A stretch of DNA of 21,534 nt, taken from Opitutia bacterium UBA4506. GTDB lineage: Bacteria; Verrucomicrobiota; Verrucomicrobiia; Opitutales; Puniceicoccaceae. The DNA lies in assembly GCA_002388665.1 (NCBI GenBank), contig DGMY01000065.1, forward strand, positions 1-21,534. The letters run 5' to 3'. The notes beneath the pieces were generated by a model. The model had not been told where the DNA came from and ran no database searches. It was given only the letters and a program-made list of their open reading frames with translations. Positions 6,791 to 15,431 of this stretch are shown in pieces. The position numbers and the translations under genes were made by a program. Positions within the stretch are counted from its first letter, which is position 1. Every line of letters begins with the position of its first letter.

Positions 6791-9700
6791 GATGGGCTGG
6801 GTTGATTTTCAGGTAATACGCAGGCGGCAACCAAATCGCCGCCCGATACAAAAAGTTGAACCGGTATCGCCTGATCGCCCCGACTGACCACGATCCGACT
6901 TCCTTCGCTCGCGGTCACAATCCAATCCTCCGGCCTTCCGGCAAACCCCGTACCACAAGCTTTCGCGGCTGCTTCTTTTGCACACCAGAACGGGAGAAGT
7001 GCCTTGGGCGAAGGATCGGGCACCAACTGCAATTCCTCGGTGGTAAAAGCAGCCCGCAACCACTCCCCCACCTCTCGCTTGCCAGGCGTCTCGAGATCCA
7101 AGCCAATACCTTGTCCGCTCGGGTCGATTGCCGCTACGGCAACTTCCCTCGTGTGGGAAATCGACAGCGAAGGCAGCGGCACCAGTTCCTGAATTTCAGG
7201 GCATTCGACGAAGGGCTTTCCTCGGTCGTCTGCACAGATTTCAACGTCCGCCGAGTCGATCTCCAAGTCGAGTTCCCTGCGGGCCCATCGCCGAACTGCC
7301 GCCTTGGCTGCGGCTCGTCCCAATAACCATTCGTTTCGGCGGGGACCTTCGGCGGGAAGAGTGTAAAACGTCTTCCTCTCGTTCTCGTTGAGAATCATGT
7401 GAGCGAGCGCCCGTTTCCAGATGCCCCATCCCTGGTCCAAAAATTCAGCGGATATATCATCCACTCTTTCGATCAACATCCCCGACTCCTCCAGCCAGGG
7501 CATTCCCAACCCGTCCCCAGCCTCCGGCCAGAACGTCGCCATGTGGTATCGTTTGGGGAACTCGAAACAACGCTGCTGTTTCGACTCCAAGCGAAAGAGT
7601 ACTCCACCCGACGAATTGGTGTAATCGAAATTCATCGTCGTGCTGTGCCCATCAAACTCCAACGAACCGCGGGCACGTACCCTTACACCCGAGTTTGGCG
7701 GGGGCGCATATAGACGCAAGGCCTCCACACGAAAGGGAAACAGTCCATAATAACCTTCGACGTGCTCAAGCATCGAGTAAGCCGTGAGCTGTCCGGCGCA
7801 ATCGAGAAGATTCGGCGATATCTGGAATTCAGGTGATTCGCCGGCCGCAAAAAAGTCGTCGAGAAAGAATACCTGCAGGTCAGCATCGACTTCTGTTTCG
7901 GACAGGTGCTTCACTCGGCGGATGTTTTGAAAGCGCGGACCGTGAAACATACCAAACCGGTAGAAGTCCGGGACGTTGAAGCGCCGCGGCGGGCGATCAT
8001 CCAGCGCGTCGTACCGCTGAAGGGGCGCCTCGGGGTACTGGGACGCTAACAAAACCACCCCTTCAAAGGCCTTCTTCTCGGATCCCGTATCGACGAGCTC
8101 GTAAACGATCACGCGCACCGCAGATTCGGCTCCATCGCGTGGAATCCGCACCGCCTCGATCCTCAATTTCAATTCGTCCCGATCGACAGCGAGCCAGCGA
8201 TACCCTCTCGCCTCTTCAATCGCAGTGACCACTTGTTGGCGGCCGATCAAACGCCGGGCTGCTTCCGCGATCAACTCCATGCTAAAGGTAAACGGTATCA
8301 CCGGAATACCATACAGATCCGCCCGGCGCCGTGAGGCTCGCCTACCCAATGTGTGATCCAGTAGAAACGGGTCACTTTGAAGGGTGAACGTCCGCCAGGC
8401 TTCCAAACGATCACCCGTTACGGCGATCTGGTCACCGAGCATGGGCCAGAGAAGATCAATCGAAGAAGTTTCATCCGGCTTTTCTACCGGTGACGCATCG
8501 TCGATCTTTGCACCGCCGAAGCAGCTTTCAAAGACTCGCCGCTGCGATGCCAGAAACTCATTCATCAGCGCAAAGTGCTGTTCCAGAATTTCGGCGTTCT
8601 GTAACGGAACTGTTGATACTGGCATTTGATCGGCACCCGTGGTCTGTTGATCAGCAGGCGCATCCGAGCCTGCCGACGAAAACCCAAAAGGTGAAAAATC
8701 GACAGGGACTCCCCGGACATAGAAATCCGCAAGAGCCGAAAGAAACGCTTCGGCGGATTGCTTTCGTTGCGGGGAAGATAGAGATAACGCCCGGTTGTTT
8801 CCGAGAGTATCATCGACAAAAGCTTTCAGCGAGACCCCCGGTCCGACTTCAAGAAACAGTCCCATACCATCGCGATCCAGACGCTCAATCAGCTCGCGAA
8901 ACCGAACCGTCATGTGGAATTGGCTCAACGCCATGGCCACGATCTCGGCCTTTGTTCCGCTGAAAGCCTCTAGGTGGGCGCAACTATAGACCGGTGTGTG
9001 GCCCTCTCGAACTGGCGCAATCTCGTAAAATGGCGCCAGCGATTTCGCACCGGCCTCAAACCACGGTGTGTGGAAAGGCCGCTGGAACGGCAAGGGACTG
9101 CACACCGCACCACTCTCCTCCAATCGCTCCCGCACCTTCTCGATGTCTGCAACTCCACCGAACAATATGGCTTGGTGCGGGCAGTTATCAAGAGCCAGAA
9201 AAACGGATCCCTCTGCCTCTTCGACGATAGAGTCAAACTCGCTTCGGTCCTCCAAACTTACCGCGAGGGCTTGTCCCTGTACATCGAGATCGTGCTCGGC
9301 CTCCGCAATGAGTACACGGCAACACTGAAGGACCTCCTCGTCACTCATCGGCAAGATTCCCGCCGCGATCAAAGCAGAGTTTTCACCATTGCTGTGGCCG
9401 GCCATAGCTTCACAAGGGACGCCACACTGCCGAAGAATTTCGGCCAAACCTAGATTGAGGATAAAGCCGACCGAAGCGCCACCCTCCATCGCATTCAAAT
9501 ACTCGATCGCGTCCGGATCGGGAGTCTCGCCCTCCCATGGATACAGGACCGACATCGCCCCATTGCCCCGCTCCACGATGCTTTCGTATTTCTCGAGCCA
9601 CTCTCTCATTCTCGGAAAAAGAGCAATCAACTCCTCCAACATTCGAAAATGCTGAGCCCCTTGGCCATCAAACAGCCATCCCACGCGTGGATGCCCTTCC

Positions 9701-10575
9701 GGCGGAACAGTCGCGCGGTGAACTCCGTTGCGGGGAGATCCCCGCCACTCAGGATCTCGAATTTTCTCCAAGGTGGACGCCACCCGGCGCAATAGCTTCT
9801 CCCGACTCGGGGCAATAATTGCCAAACGCTCCCGTCCACCGTTGCCGACCAACATTCGCTGGAGGCCTCTGGAGTCGGCCAACTCCAACTCCCTCACCAG
9901 GTCATTGACGGAATCCCCGGAGATCAGATACCCGCAACAACTGGGGAAGCACGGAAAGGCCTGAGCTGAAGACAGCTCCACCTCGCAAATGACCCTCTCA
10001 TCGTCCCCAATCACCACGACGGCCTCTCTAGCGCCCTCAACAGGCGCAAACCACGGGCGAACCGAATCGCTCTCTCTTCCTGCGGGAAGAACCTTCTCAG
10101 CCACCGAAGCAACCGCAAGGGCATACGCCTCTGCTTGGCTGAGTCCTATGACCTGGCGAGTCCACGCCGAATCAGACTCGTCACCAGAGGTGGAAATACG
10201 AAGGAGAGGATTCCCACGGGTGCCCGATCTCCTGGATTCCTCATGAGGGAAACTCGCCCAGGTCGCCAACGCCTTTGGATGCCTGCCAGGAATCACACAA
10301 AAAGCAAATTTCTCGTCTGAAGAAACGAGGCACACTGCCCGCGGTGTTCCAGAGATGGAGTTGCCCAGAGCCTCCAGTTTCCCGTTCAAATCCTCGCAGC
10401 GAACCGGTGGATCAAACTCGATACCAGCAACCCGGGAGCGGGCCATACTGAGTGCGTCGTCAACTGGAGAAACCGCAGGGCTCCCGCCCGGAAAGAAAGG
10501 GGGAGAATGGATCAATCCTCCGACTCCTAGAATCGAAACAACCGACCCTGTTTCTCTCCGATGTTCGATCACCAA
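6787..10575 (-). CDS. PfaB-like acyltransferase / PKS dehydratase / phosphopantetheinyl transferase fusion
   Basis: 1262-aa cytosolic protein. Residues 1-290 are poorly conserved; the 147-200 part faintly resembles the tail of a ketosynthase, as in PfaB proteins, with no active-site Cys motif. The acyltransferase (about 298-600) has GQGAQ at 304-308, GHSNGE with Ser395 as nucleophile and His502 in PFHTPW. The double-hotdog dehydratase (about 730-1000) has His741 in LLDHTLG and Asp925 in LLDCAGQL, a DxxxQ motif. The Sfp-type phosphopantetheinyl transferase (about 1075-1255) has GIGLDLE (Asp1160, Glu1162) and FWCAKEAAAK (Lys1200, Glu1201, Lys1205). The start is TTG at 10575, directly after the TAA of the upstream gene; GTG at 10572 is an alternative. 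It would load an acyl group, dehydrate beta-hydroxyacyl chains and activate the adjacent carrier. No ketosynthase or ketoreductase is seen. Confidence 0.92.
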   Translation of the reverse strand: MVIEHRRETGSVVSILGVGGLIHSPPFFPGGSPAVSPVDDALSMARSRVAGIEFDPPVRCEDLNGKLEALGNSISGTPRAVCLVSSDEKFAFCVIPGRHPKALATWASFPHEESRRSGTRGNPLLRISTSGDESDSAWTRQVIGLSQAEAYALAVASVAEKVLPAGRESDSVRPWFAPVEGAREAVVVIGDDERVICEVELSSAQAFPCFPSCCGYLISGDSVNDLVRELELADSRGLQRMLVGNGGRERLAIIAPSREKLLRRVASTLEKIRDPEWRGSPRNGVHRATVPPEGHPRVGWLFDGQGAQHFRMLEELIALFPRMREWLEKYESIVERGNGAMSVLYPWEGETPDPDAIEYLNAMEGGASVGFILNLGLAEILRQCGVPCEAMAGHSNGENSALIAAGILPMSDEEVLQCCRVLIAEAEHDLDVQGQALAVSLEDRSEFDSIVEEAEGSVFLALDNCPHQAILFGGVADIEKVRERLEESGAVCSPLPFQRPFHTPWFEAGAKSLAPFYEIAPVREGHTPVYSCAHLEAFSGTKAEIVAMALSQFHMTVRFRELIERLDRDGMGLFLEVGPGVSLKAFVDDTLGNNRALSLSSPQRKQSAEAFLSALADFYVRGVPVDFSPFGFSSAGSDAPADQQTTGADQMPVSTVPLQNAEILEQHFALMNEFLASQRRVFESCFGGAKIDDASPVEKPDETSSIDLLWPMLGDQIAVTGDRLEAWRTFTLQSDPFLLDHTLGRRASRRRADLYGIPVIPFTFSMELIAEAARRLIGRQQVVTAIEEARGYRWLAVDRDELKLRIEAVRIPRDGAESAVRVIVYELVDTGSEKKAFEGVVLLASQYPEAPLQRYDALDDRPPRRFNVPDFYRFGMFHGPRFQNIRRVKHLSETEVDADLQVFFLDDFFAAGESPEFQISPNLLDCAGQLTAYSMLEHVEGYYGLFPFRVEALRLYAPPPNSGVRVRARGSLEFDGHSTTMNFDYTNSSGGVLFRLESKQQRCFEFPKRYHMATFWPEAGDGLGMPWLEESGMLIERVDDISAEFLDQGWGIWKRALAHMILNENERKTFYTLPAEGPRRNEWLLGRAAAKAAVRRWARRELDLEIDSADVEICADDRGKPFVECPEIQELVPLPSLSISHTREVAVAAIDPSGQGIGLDLETPGKREVGEWLRAAFTTEELQLVPDPSPKALLPFWCAKEAAAKACGTGFAGRPEDWIVTASEGSRIVVSRGDQAIPVQLFVSGGDLVAACVLPENQPSPS

Positions 10576-10935
10576 TTACCCCACGATCCGTTTGAGCTGT
10601 TTTTCTCCCAATTTCACGGCTCCCAGCGGCATATCCAAAGAGTTTTTCTTCGATTTAGAGACGATATCCAGACTCTCGGCGAATTTTCGGATTTGCTCCT
10701 CCCGGACGTCCATCTCGGCATCGTCATCCACCACCATCCAGTGGTGGACTTCATCTGCCAACTTCGCAGGAGACAGATTGAACCGGATCGTTTCCCCTGC
10801 CCCAACCTTTACGTTTCGCGAGATGAGTGCGGTTCTTGGTTCGTTTGCCAGTTCGCGCAAAAAGGCTTCCAGCTCTTCCGGCTGGGTAAGCATACCTTCC
10901 AGTAATAGAAGTAATCTGTTTCGCAGTCTGTGCAC
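10576..10935 (-). CDS. Small protein of unknown function, first gene of the acyl-chain operon
   Basis: 119 aa from GTG at 10935, or 105 aa from ATG at 10893; the GTG has GAGG close upstream, while the ATG has GGAAGG too close for a normal site. Not recognised. The protein is charged and soluble, without signal peptide or membrane helix. It has an EELEAFLRELANE amphipathic helix, a beta-like stretch at about 36-53, an acidic VVDDDAEMD segment at 68-76 and a Lys-rich C-terminus. Its TAA is followed with no gap by the TTG start of the PfaB-like gene, so translational coupling is likely. It could be a dedicated partner of the synthase, or the remaining tail of a longer lost gene; nothing upstream in any frame looks like a ketosynthase. 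Confidence 0.6.
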   Translation of the reverse strand: MHRLRNRLLLLLEGMLTQPEELEAFLRELANEPRTALISRNVKVGAGETIRFNLSPAKLADEVHHWMVVDDDAEMDVREEQIRKFAESLDIVSKSKKNSLDMPLGAVKLGEKQLKRIVG

Positions 10936-11212
10936 GCCTCAATTAGAAACTGGAGGCTACCGAAACCACATTCCCGTTCAAGCGCAAAGCCGATTCATCC
11001 CGATTCATCGAATCTCCTTCAGGAGTGCCTGGCGAATCAGCGGTATGCTCCGCAGTAGCGCTATCGCGAAACGGCATCGGCGCGGGCGTCCTGACTGAGG
11101 ATCGCTATCGTTCTACTGCTCTGCGCGGAAATGCAGACCCCGGCCAACCCTGCTCTCATTTCCGATTTTTTGTGCTGCCCCAAAGATCCGTTAGACCTTA
11201 CAATCAGGATCC
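10936..11212. promoter_or_regulatory. Divergent intergenic region between two operons
   Basis: 277 bp between the minus-strand acyl-chain operon and the plus-strand membrane-protein/MscS pair; promoters for both must lie here or be absent. I cannot place reliable -35/-10 boxes. A direct repeat CGATTCATC occurs twice in about 20 bp near 10989-11010. The sequence CAGGATCC just before the ATG at 11213 holds an AGGA that may serve as its ribosome-binding site, although the spacing is short. No ORF in this gap looks like a gene. Confidence 0.4.
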
Positions 11213-12556
11213 ATGAAAACCCCTGGCATCTGGACGCGTCTTCGGCTCGGTTTCGGCCTCCTGCTGGCGATAGTCGTTATCATCTGTTCCTGCCTCTTCT
11301 TCCTCTACCCTGCGGCAATCATCATCCGCCTCCTGGCAGACACCGAACTCAAAGAGACCGGGATGCCCAGCCTCGTACCCGAATGGTTTGAGGCCACCTC
11401 CGCCCGCCACGCCCAATGGGCGCAGCACTATCTCGATTCCGAGTACGCAAAAACCCTCCATCACAGCGAAGTCGCACCCACCGAGTGGCCCATGTTTGGC
11501 GCGGTGTTCTATCTGGTCACGGCAGAGGAGCTGGCCTCGCGCGGCATGATCAACCCCGAATCACCGGCAATCCATTCGGCTATCGACCTCTCCGCGACCA
11601 TCGTAGCGTCGGAGACCACAGCAGAATGGGTGCGGCAGAAATGGGGAGAACAATACCTGGCCGAGGAGAACATATTCTACCGAATGCTGCTCCTCATGGG
11701 ACTCTCCTCCTACGAAAAGCTAGCCCGAGACGGGCGGTACAACGAGCTCCTCACCCGCCAAAGAGATCTCCTTTCCCGCGAAATTGATGAGGCTCCGTGG
11801 CACCTACGCGACGACTACCCGGGAGAGTGCTATCCCTCCGACATCCTGTGGGCTGTCGCCGCCATCCAGCGAACCAATCAAGCCCTCGGCGACCGCGACA
11901 CCGAACTTCCCGAGAAATTGATGACCGCCTTCGACCAAGATCCGGTGGCGGTTGAGGGGTTGCCCGCATTTCAAATGCACTCCCGCAAGGGGTGGGTTCT
12001 TCAGGACCCCAGAGGAAGCGGGAATTCTGGGATTCTCCTTTTCGCTGCTGAACTCGATCCACAGATTGCCCGGCAATGGTACGCTCACCACGAGGAACAG
12101 TTTTGGAAAGAGAACCGCTGGGCTGTCGGTTTCCGCGAACACCCGAATGACTCTACCACAGATTTTATGGATGTGGACTCGGGACCAGTTCTATTTGATT
12201 TCGGGACGGTGGCCTCTGCGCTGGGAATCGGGGCCGCCCACTCAGTCGGTCGGCTCGATCACGTAGTCCCTCTCACTTTGGAAGCCGTCGCCTGCTCCTG
12301 GCCGACCCCTTTTGGCTTCCTCGTTCCGTCCATTATGGGGAAATTGGGAGCAGATAGCAGAAGCCTCGGGGAGGTCGCACTCCTTTTCTCAATGTCCCGA
12401 CCCAATCAAACGGACGGGATCATTCCCTATCGCGGCGAAGTACCGAATATGGTTTGGGGGATGCTATTCTTCTATACCGGAGCCGGATTGCTCTTCATTT
12501 GGTTGGAAATCCGTGCGATCCGAAAATTCTTTCGAGCACTCAGAGATTTGAGATAG
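11213..12556 (+). CDS. Two-TM membrane protein of unknown function
   Basis: 447 aa, family not recognised with confidence. One hydrophobic helix lies at about 12-41 and a second at about 412-432, with Arg/Lys-rich ends at 8-11 and 433-447. The roughly 370-residue middle part is helix-rich, with aromatic and acidic blocks such as WPMFGAVFYLVTAEEL (93-107), DDYPGECYPSDILWA (200-214), DPRGSGNSGILLFAAELDP (265-283) and DVDSGPVLFDFG (320-331). The periodic helical pattern recalls alpha/alpha-barrel enzymes such as the linalool dehydratase/isomerase family, but this is an impression, not an assignment. The positive charges flanking the helices favour both ends in the cytoplasm and the large domain outside. 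Thirty-one bp separate it from the MscS gene, so the two are probably one operon. Confidence 0.85.
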   Translation: MKTPGIWTRLRLGFGLLLAIVVIICSCLFFLYPAAIIIRLLADTELKETGMPSLVPEWFEATSARHAQWAQHYLDSEYAKTLHHSEVAPTEWPMFGAVFYLVTAEELASRGMINPESPAIHSAIDLSATIVASETTAEWVRQKWGEQYLAEENIFYRMLLLMGLSSYEKLARDGRYNELLTRQRDLLSREIDEAPWHLRDDYPGECYPSDILWAVAAIQRTNQALGDRDTELPEKLMTAFDQDPVAVEGLPAFQMHSRKGWVLQDPRGSGNSGILLFAAELDPQIARQWYAHHEEQFWKENRWAVGFREHPNDSTTDFMDVDSGPVLFDFGTVASALGIGAAHSVGRLDHVVPLTLEAVACSWPTPFGFLVPSIMGKLGADSRSLGEVALLFSMSRPNQTDGIIPYRGEVPNMVWGMLFFYTGAGLLFIWLEIRAIRKFFRALRDLR

Positions 12557-12587
12557 CCAGAAGAACCGCAGATTGTAGGCTTCCAGT

Positions 12588-15215
12588 ATGATGCTTTGGA
12601 AACGCTTACTCTGGTTCACTCTGCTCTCATTCTTCATTTGTGGTGGCGTCAACGCTCAAGAGCCCACGTCGCCAAAGCCCCGGAGCTTTGCCTATGAACC
12701 ATTGCGCCCGGCCAGTACCGACAGCCCACGCAGCACTCTCCTTTCCTTTCTCAACGACTACCAAATCGTGCTCGATGAACTGGTGGAGAGCCGCAAGGTG
12801 ACCAATGACTATTCACTGGCAGCCTACGACCGAGCGGTAAATACACTGAATTTCCAAAATACTCCGGATGGCGGCTCCCGTTGGGTCCAAACCGAGATGC
12901 TCGCACTGCTCAAAGAGGTGCTGGATAAAGTACCTCTTCCCGACATCTCCGAGATTCCCGACGCTCAACAGGTCAAAGAGGAAGGCCTCACAGAGTGGAG
13001 TATACCCAATACAAAGATCGTCCTCTCAATAACCCGTCATGGCCCCTACGCCGGGGAATGGCAATTTTCACCGCGAACGGTGCAGATGCTGCCGCGTTTT
13101 TACCGCCAACTCAAAGACACTCCCTACCAACCGGGCGCATCAGAGAACATCTACCAGATGTTTATTTCGAATCAGCAAGGACTGATCAATCGTGAGCGGA
13201 GACTCGGGAACCGCCTCCGGGCCGTCAATACGAACAGCCCACGCGCCACCCTCGAAGGGTTCTTAAAGAACATGAACCAAGCCTACGAGTATGCGATGAA
13301 GGTCAATGATGCGCTGGAATCCGACCCCCAGACGATGACCACCGAAGAGGCGGAGGCGATCGGCAACCTCGCCGAAGACAACATCGCCCGCGCGATCGCG
13401 ACGCTCAATCTCTCCGAAGTTCCCGAAGCGCTTCGCTATGACAGCGGGATTGAAGCCGCCATGCAGATCAAGGAAGTGTTGGACCGCCTCGCTCCCGCAC
13501 CGCTCGACCAGATACCGGACCTCCAGATGGTTCGGGAGATCCGAGCCGAATCCAACGACCCGAACCGACCGATTCGCTGGATCTACCCCAACACCGGGAT
13601 TGAGATTCTCGAGATCATGGAAGGGCACGAAGCCGGTACATTTAAATTTAGTCCGGAAACAGTGGCCCAAGCCGAAAAGTATTACAACGAGGTCAAAGAC
13701 CTGCCTTACCGGGATAATTTCTACAAACACTTCTCGGCAAAGTATGAATCCGCTGGCACCTCGCCGGGGTTCTACGAATTCTACTCCACCACTCCCGGGA
13801 GTTTGATCCCTCTGGCCTCGGTATGGGGACGGGTCGTCAGCGGCCTGCCAGACTTTTTCCATCACGAATTTCAGGGGCAGTCACTCTGGCAATGGTGCGC
13901 AGCCTTCATACTCTACCTCCTCGCACTCTTACTATCTCTGGCCATCTACTCCCTGACCAGTCGTATCACCGCCCGGAGTCCTTCGCCGGTGAACTGTTGG
14001 CTCCGCCTGGTTCCTCCCGTGGTCATCGCAGGAATACTCCTGTGGGTCACGAGATATGTCACCAATGAGGTGAATATTACCGGTCACGCGATCCTCACGA
14101 TGATTTCAATCGAGCGGATCCTCGAGACCGTTTTATTTGCCTGGGGAGCGTTCTGCCTGTGCCGCGCAATTGTCGAAACGATAATCGCCCTCCCCCAGAT
14201 CAAGGATGAGAGTATCGACGCGAGTCTGCTCAGACTTTCCTCCCGAATCATCGGATCCATTTTTGGCGCATGGGTAATTATGGCCGGTCTGGATGACCTC
14301 GGTCTCGATATTTGGCCGATCATCGCGGGTCTCGGCGTCGGCGGTTTGGCCGTCGCCCTCGCCTTCCGTCCGACGATGGAAAATATCATCGGAAGCTTCA
14401 TGATTTTCGCCGACAAGCCCTACAAGGTGGGGCAGCGGGTGAAGGTGTTGGATGCGGATGGTTCGGTTGAATCAATCGGACTGCGGTCGACCAAGATCCG
14501 ATTGCTCAATGGTCACCTGACCACGATCCCCAACGAAAAAATGGCCTCGGTGGTCATCGAGAACATTGGACAACGCCCCTACATTCGCCGCGTTTTCGAC
14601 GTAACTATCAACTATGACACGAAACCTGAAAAGGTGAACCATGCGGTCGAGATCGTTCGTGATATCCTATCTCTTCCTGAAGAGGAAAAGGATGACCAGC
14701 CTACGGATGAAAAAAAGCCACATCCAAATGCTCCGATCAATCAACCGGGATTTCCTCCAAGGGTGTACTTCAATCAGCTCAATCGAGATTCGCTCAACAT
14801 TCTGGTAATTTACTGGTACCAGCCTCCTGAATACTGGGAATTTCTCGAACACGCCAACTGGGTAAATGTCCAGATATTGGAACGGTTCGCCGCAGAAGGG
14901 ATCGACCTAGCCTACCCAACACAGAGCTTGAACATCTCAAGTGATCCACATCGTCCTCTCTCCGTCGGGCAACGGTGGGAATCCGACGACGATGGTCAGT
15001 CTCCCCTGAACCTGTTTTCCCAGGCAGCCGCATTCGGAGCTCAATCAGCACTCGGCAACATTTCCTTTACCCCGGCGAGTGACGCCATTCGCCCCGAACC
15101 CAGCGCACCGAAAGAGAAAGAATCCGACGACTCGAAAGAAAAAAGTGAGGCCCCGCTGGAAGAGAACATAATCGACCCCAACGGAAACGACGGGACCGAA
15201 GGAGGCCGCGGTTAG
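12588..15215 (+). CDS. MscS-family mechanosensitive channel with duplicated N-terminal module
   Basis: 875 aa. A signal peptide (about 1-23, ending VNA before QEP) leads to a periplasmic region carrying two related modules, about 46-183 and 216-377; both begin NSPR(S/A)TL and share an IPNT/YPNT...FSP(R/E)TV...LP/Y pattern. Membrane helices lie near 434-456, 470-490, 503-533 and 550-570. The pore helix and MscS core follow at about 573-695: WPIIAGLGVGGLAVALAF, then MENIIGSFMIFADKPYKVGQ, then SVESIGLRSTKIR and IPNEKMASVVIEN. The cytoplasmic domain has a Glu/Lys/Pro-rich insertion at about 697-720, and the C-terminus is charged and probably disordered (830-875). The expected role is a channel that releases solutes under hypo-osmotic stress. 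Two adjacent ATGs (12588, 12591) are possible starts. Confidence 0.95.
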   Translation: MMLWKRLLWFTLLSFFICGGVNAQEPTSPKPRSFAYEPLRPASTDSPRSTLLSFLNDYQIVLDELVESRKVTNDYSLAAYDRAVNTLNFQNTPDGGSRWVQTEMLALLKEVLDKVPLPDISEIPDAQQVKEEGLTEWSIPNTKIVLSITRHGPYAGEWQFSPRTVQMLPRFYRQLKDTPYQPGASENIYQMFISNQQGLINRERRLGNRLRAVNTNSPRATLEGFLKNMNQAYEYAMKVNDALESDPQTMTTEEAEAIGNLAEDNIARAIATLNLSEVPEALRYDSGIEAAMQIKEVLDRLAPAPLDQIPDLQMVREIRAESNDPNRPIRWIYPNTGIEILEIMEGHEAGTFKFSPETVAQAEKYYNEVKDLPYRDNFYKHFSAKYESAGTSPGFYEFYSTTPGSLIPLASVWGRVVSGLPDFFHHEFQGQSLWQWCAAFILYLLALLLSLAIYSLTSRITARSPSPVNCWLRLVPPVVIAGILLWVTRYVTNEVNITGHAILTMISIERILETVLFAWGAFCLCRAIVETIIALPQIKDESIDASLLRLSSRIIGSIFGAWVIMAGLDDLGLDIWPIIAGLGVGGLAVALAFRPTMENIIGSFMIFADKPYKVGQRVKVLDADGSVESIGLRSTKIRLLNGHLTTIPNEKMASVVIENIGQRPYIRRVFDVTINYDTKPEKVNHAVEIVRDILSLPEEEKDDQPTDEKKPHPNAPINQPGFPPRVYFNQLNRDSLNILVIYWYQPPEYWEFLEHANWVNVQILERFAAEGIDLAYPTQSLNISSDPHRPLSVGQRWESDDDGQSPLNLFSQAAAFGAQSALGNISFTPASDAIRPEPSAPKEKESDDSKEKSEAPLEENIIDPNGNDGTEGGRG

Positions 15216-15431
15216 CCGAGTATCGGGACATTCCAAGTAGCCGATGCCTTTAGGCTTCGCGCTTCCCCGGTTGTACGAGGTCCCTTCCACAACATACGGG
15301 ACGGGATGACGGCTTCGCCGGGACCATTCCCATGTTCCAGAAGCAGCAAGGCTGAAGCCATGCGCTACATTAGCGCTCCAAATCTATCGTCACCTGCCAC
15401 TACGCTCTGATGGTCGAGTGTCGGGGACGTT
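15216..15431. repeat. Imperfect repeat pair and hairpins after the MscS gene
   Basis: The sequence CGAGTATCGGGACATT (15217-15232), directly after the MscS stop codon, is repeated as CGAGTGTCGGGGACGTT at 15415-15431. The segment between them has hairpins: GGTCCC/GGGACC at 15279-15284 and 15320-15325, CGGC-TTC-GCCG near 15310-15320, and GCGCTA-CAT-TAGCGC at 15362-15376. No gene is seen in this gap. It sits at the change from chromosomal genes to mobile-type genes, so it may mark an old insertion boundary; this is inference. The GTG start proposed for the next gene falls inside the right repeat. Confidence 0.5.

Noticed and set aside
10355..11098. Plus-strand open frame of 247 codons
   Set aside because: It is antisense to the start of the acyltransferase fusion and to the small first gene. 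Its translation is Ser/Arg-rich without domain motifs, whereas the minus strand gives recognised domains.
13263..13865. Minus-strand open frame of 200 codons inside the MscS gene
   Set aside because: It is antisense to a clearly recognised duplicated periplasmic module and shows no motif of its own.
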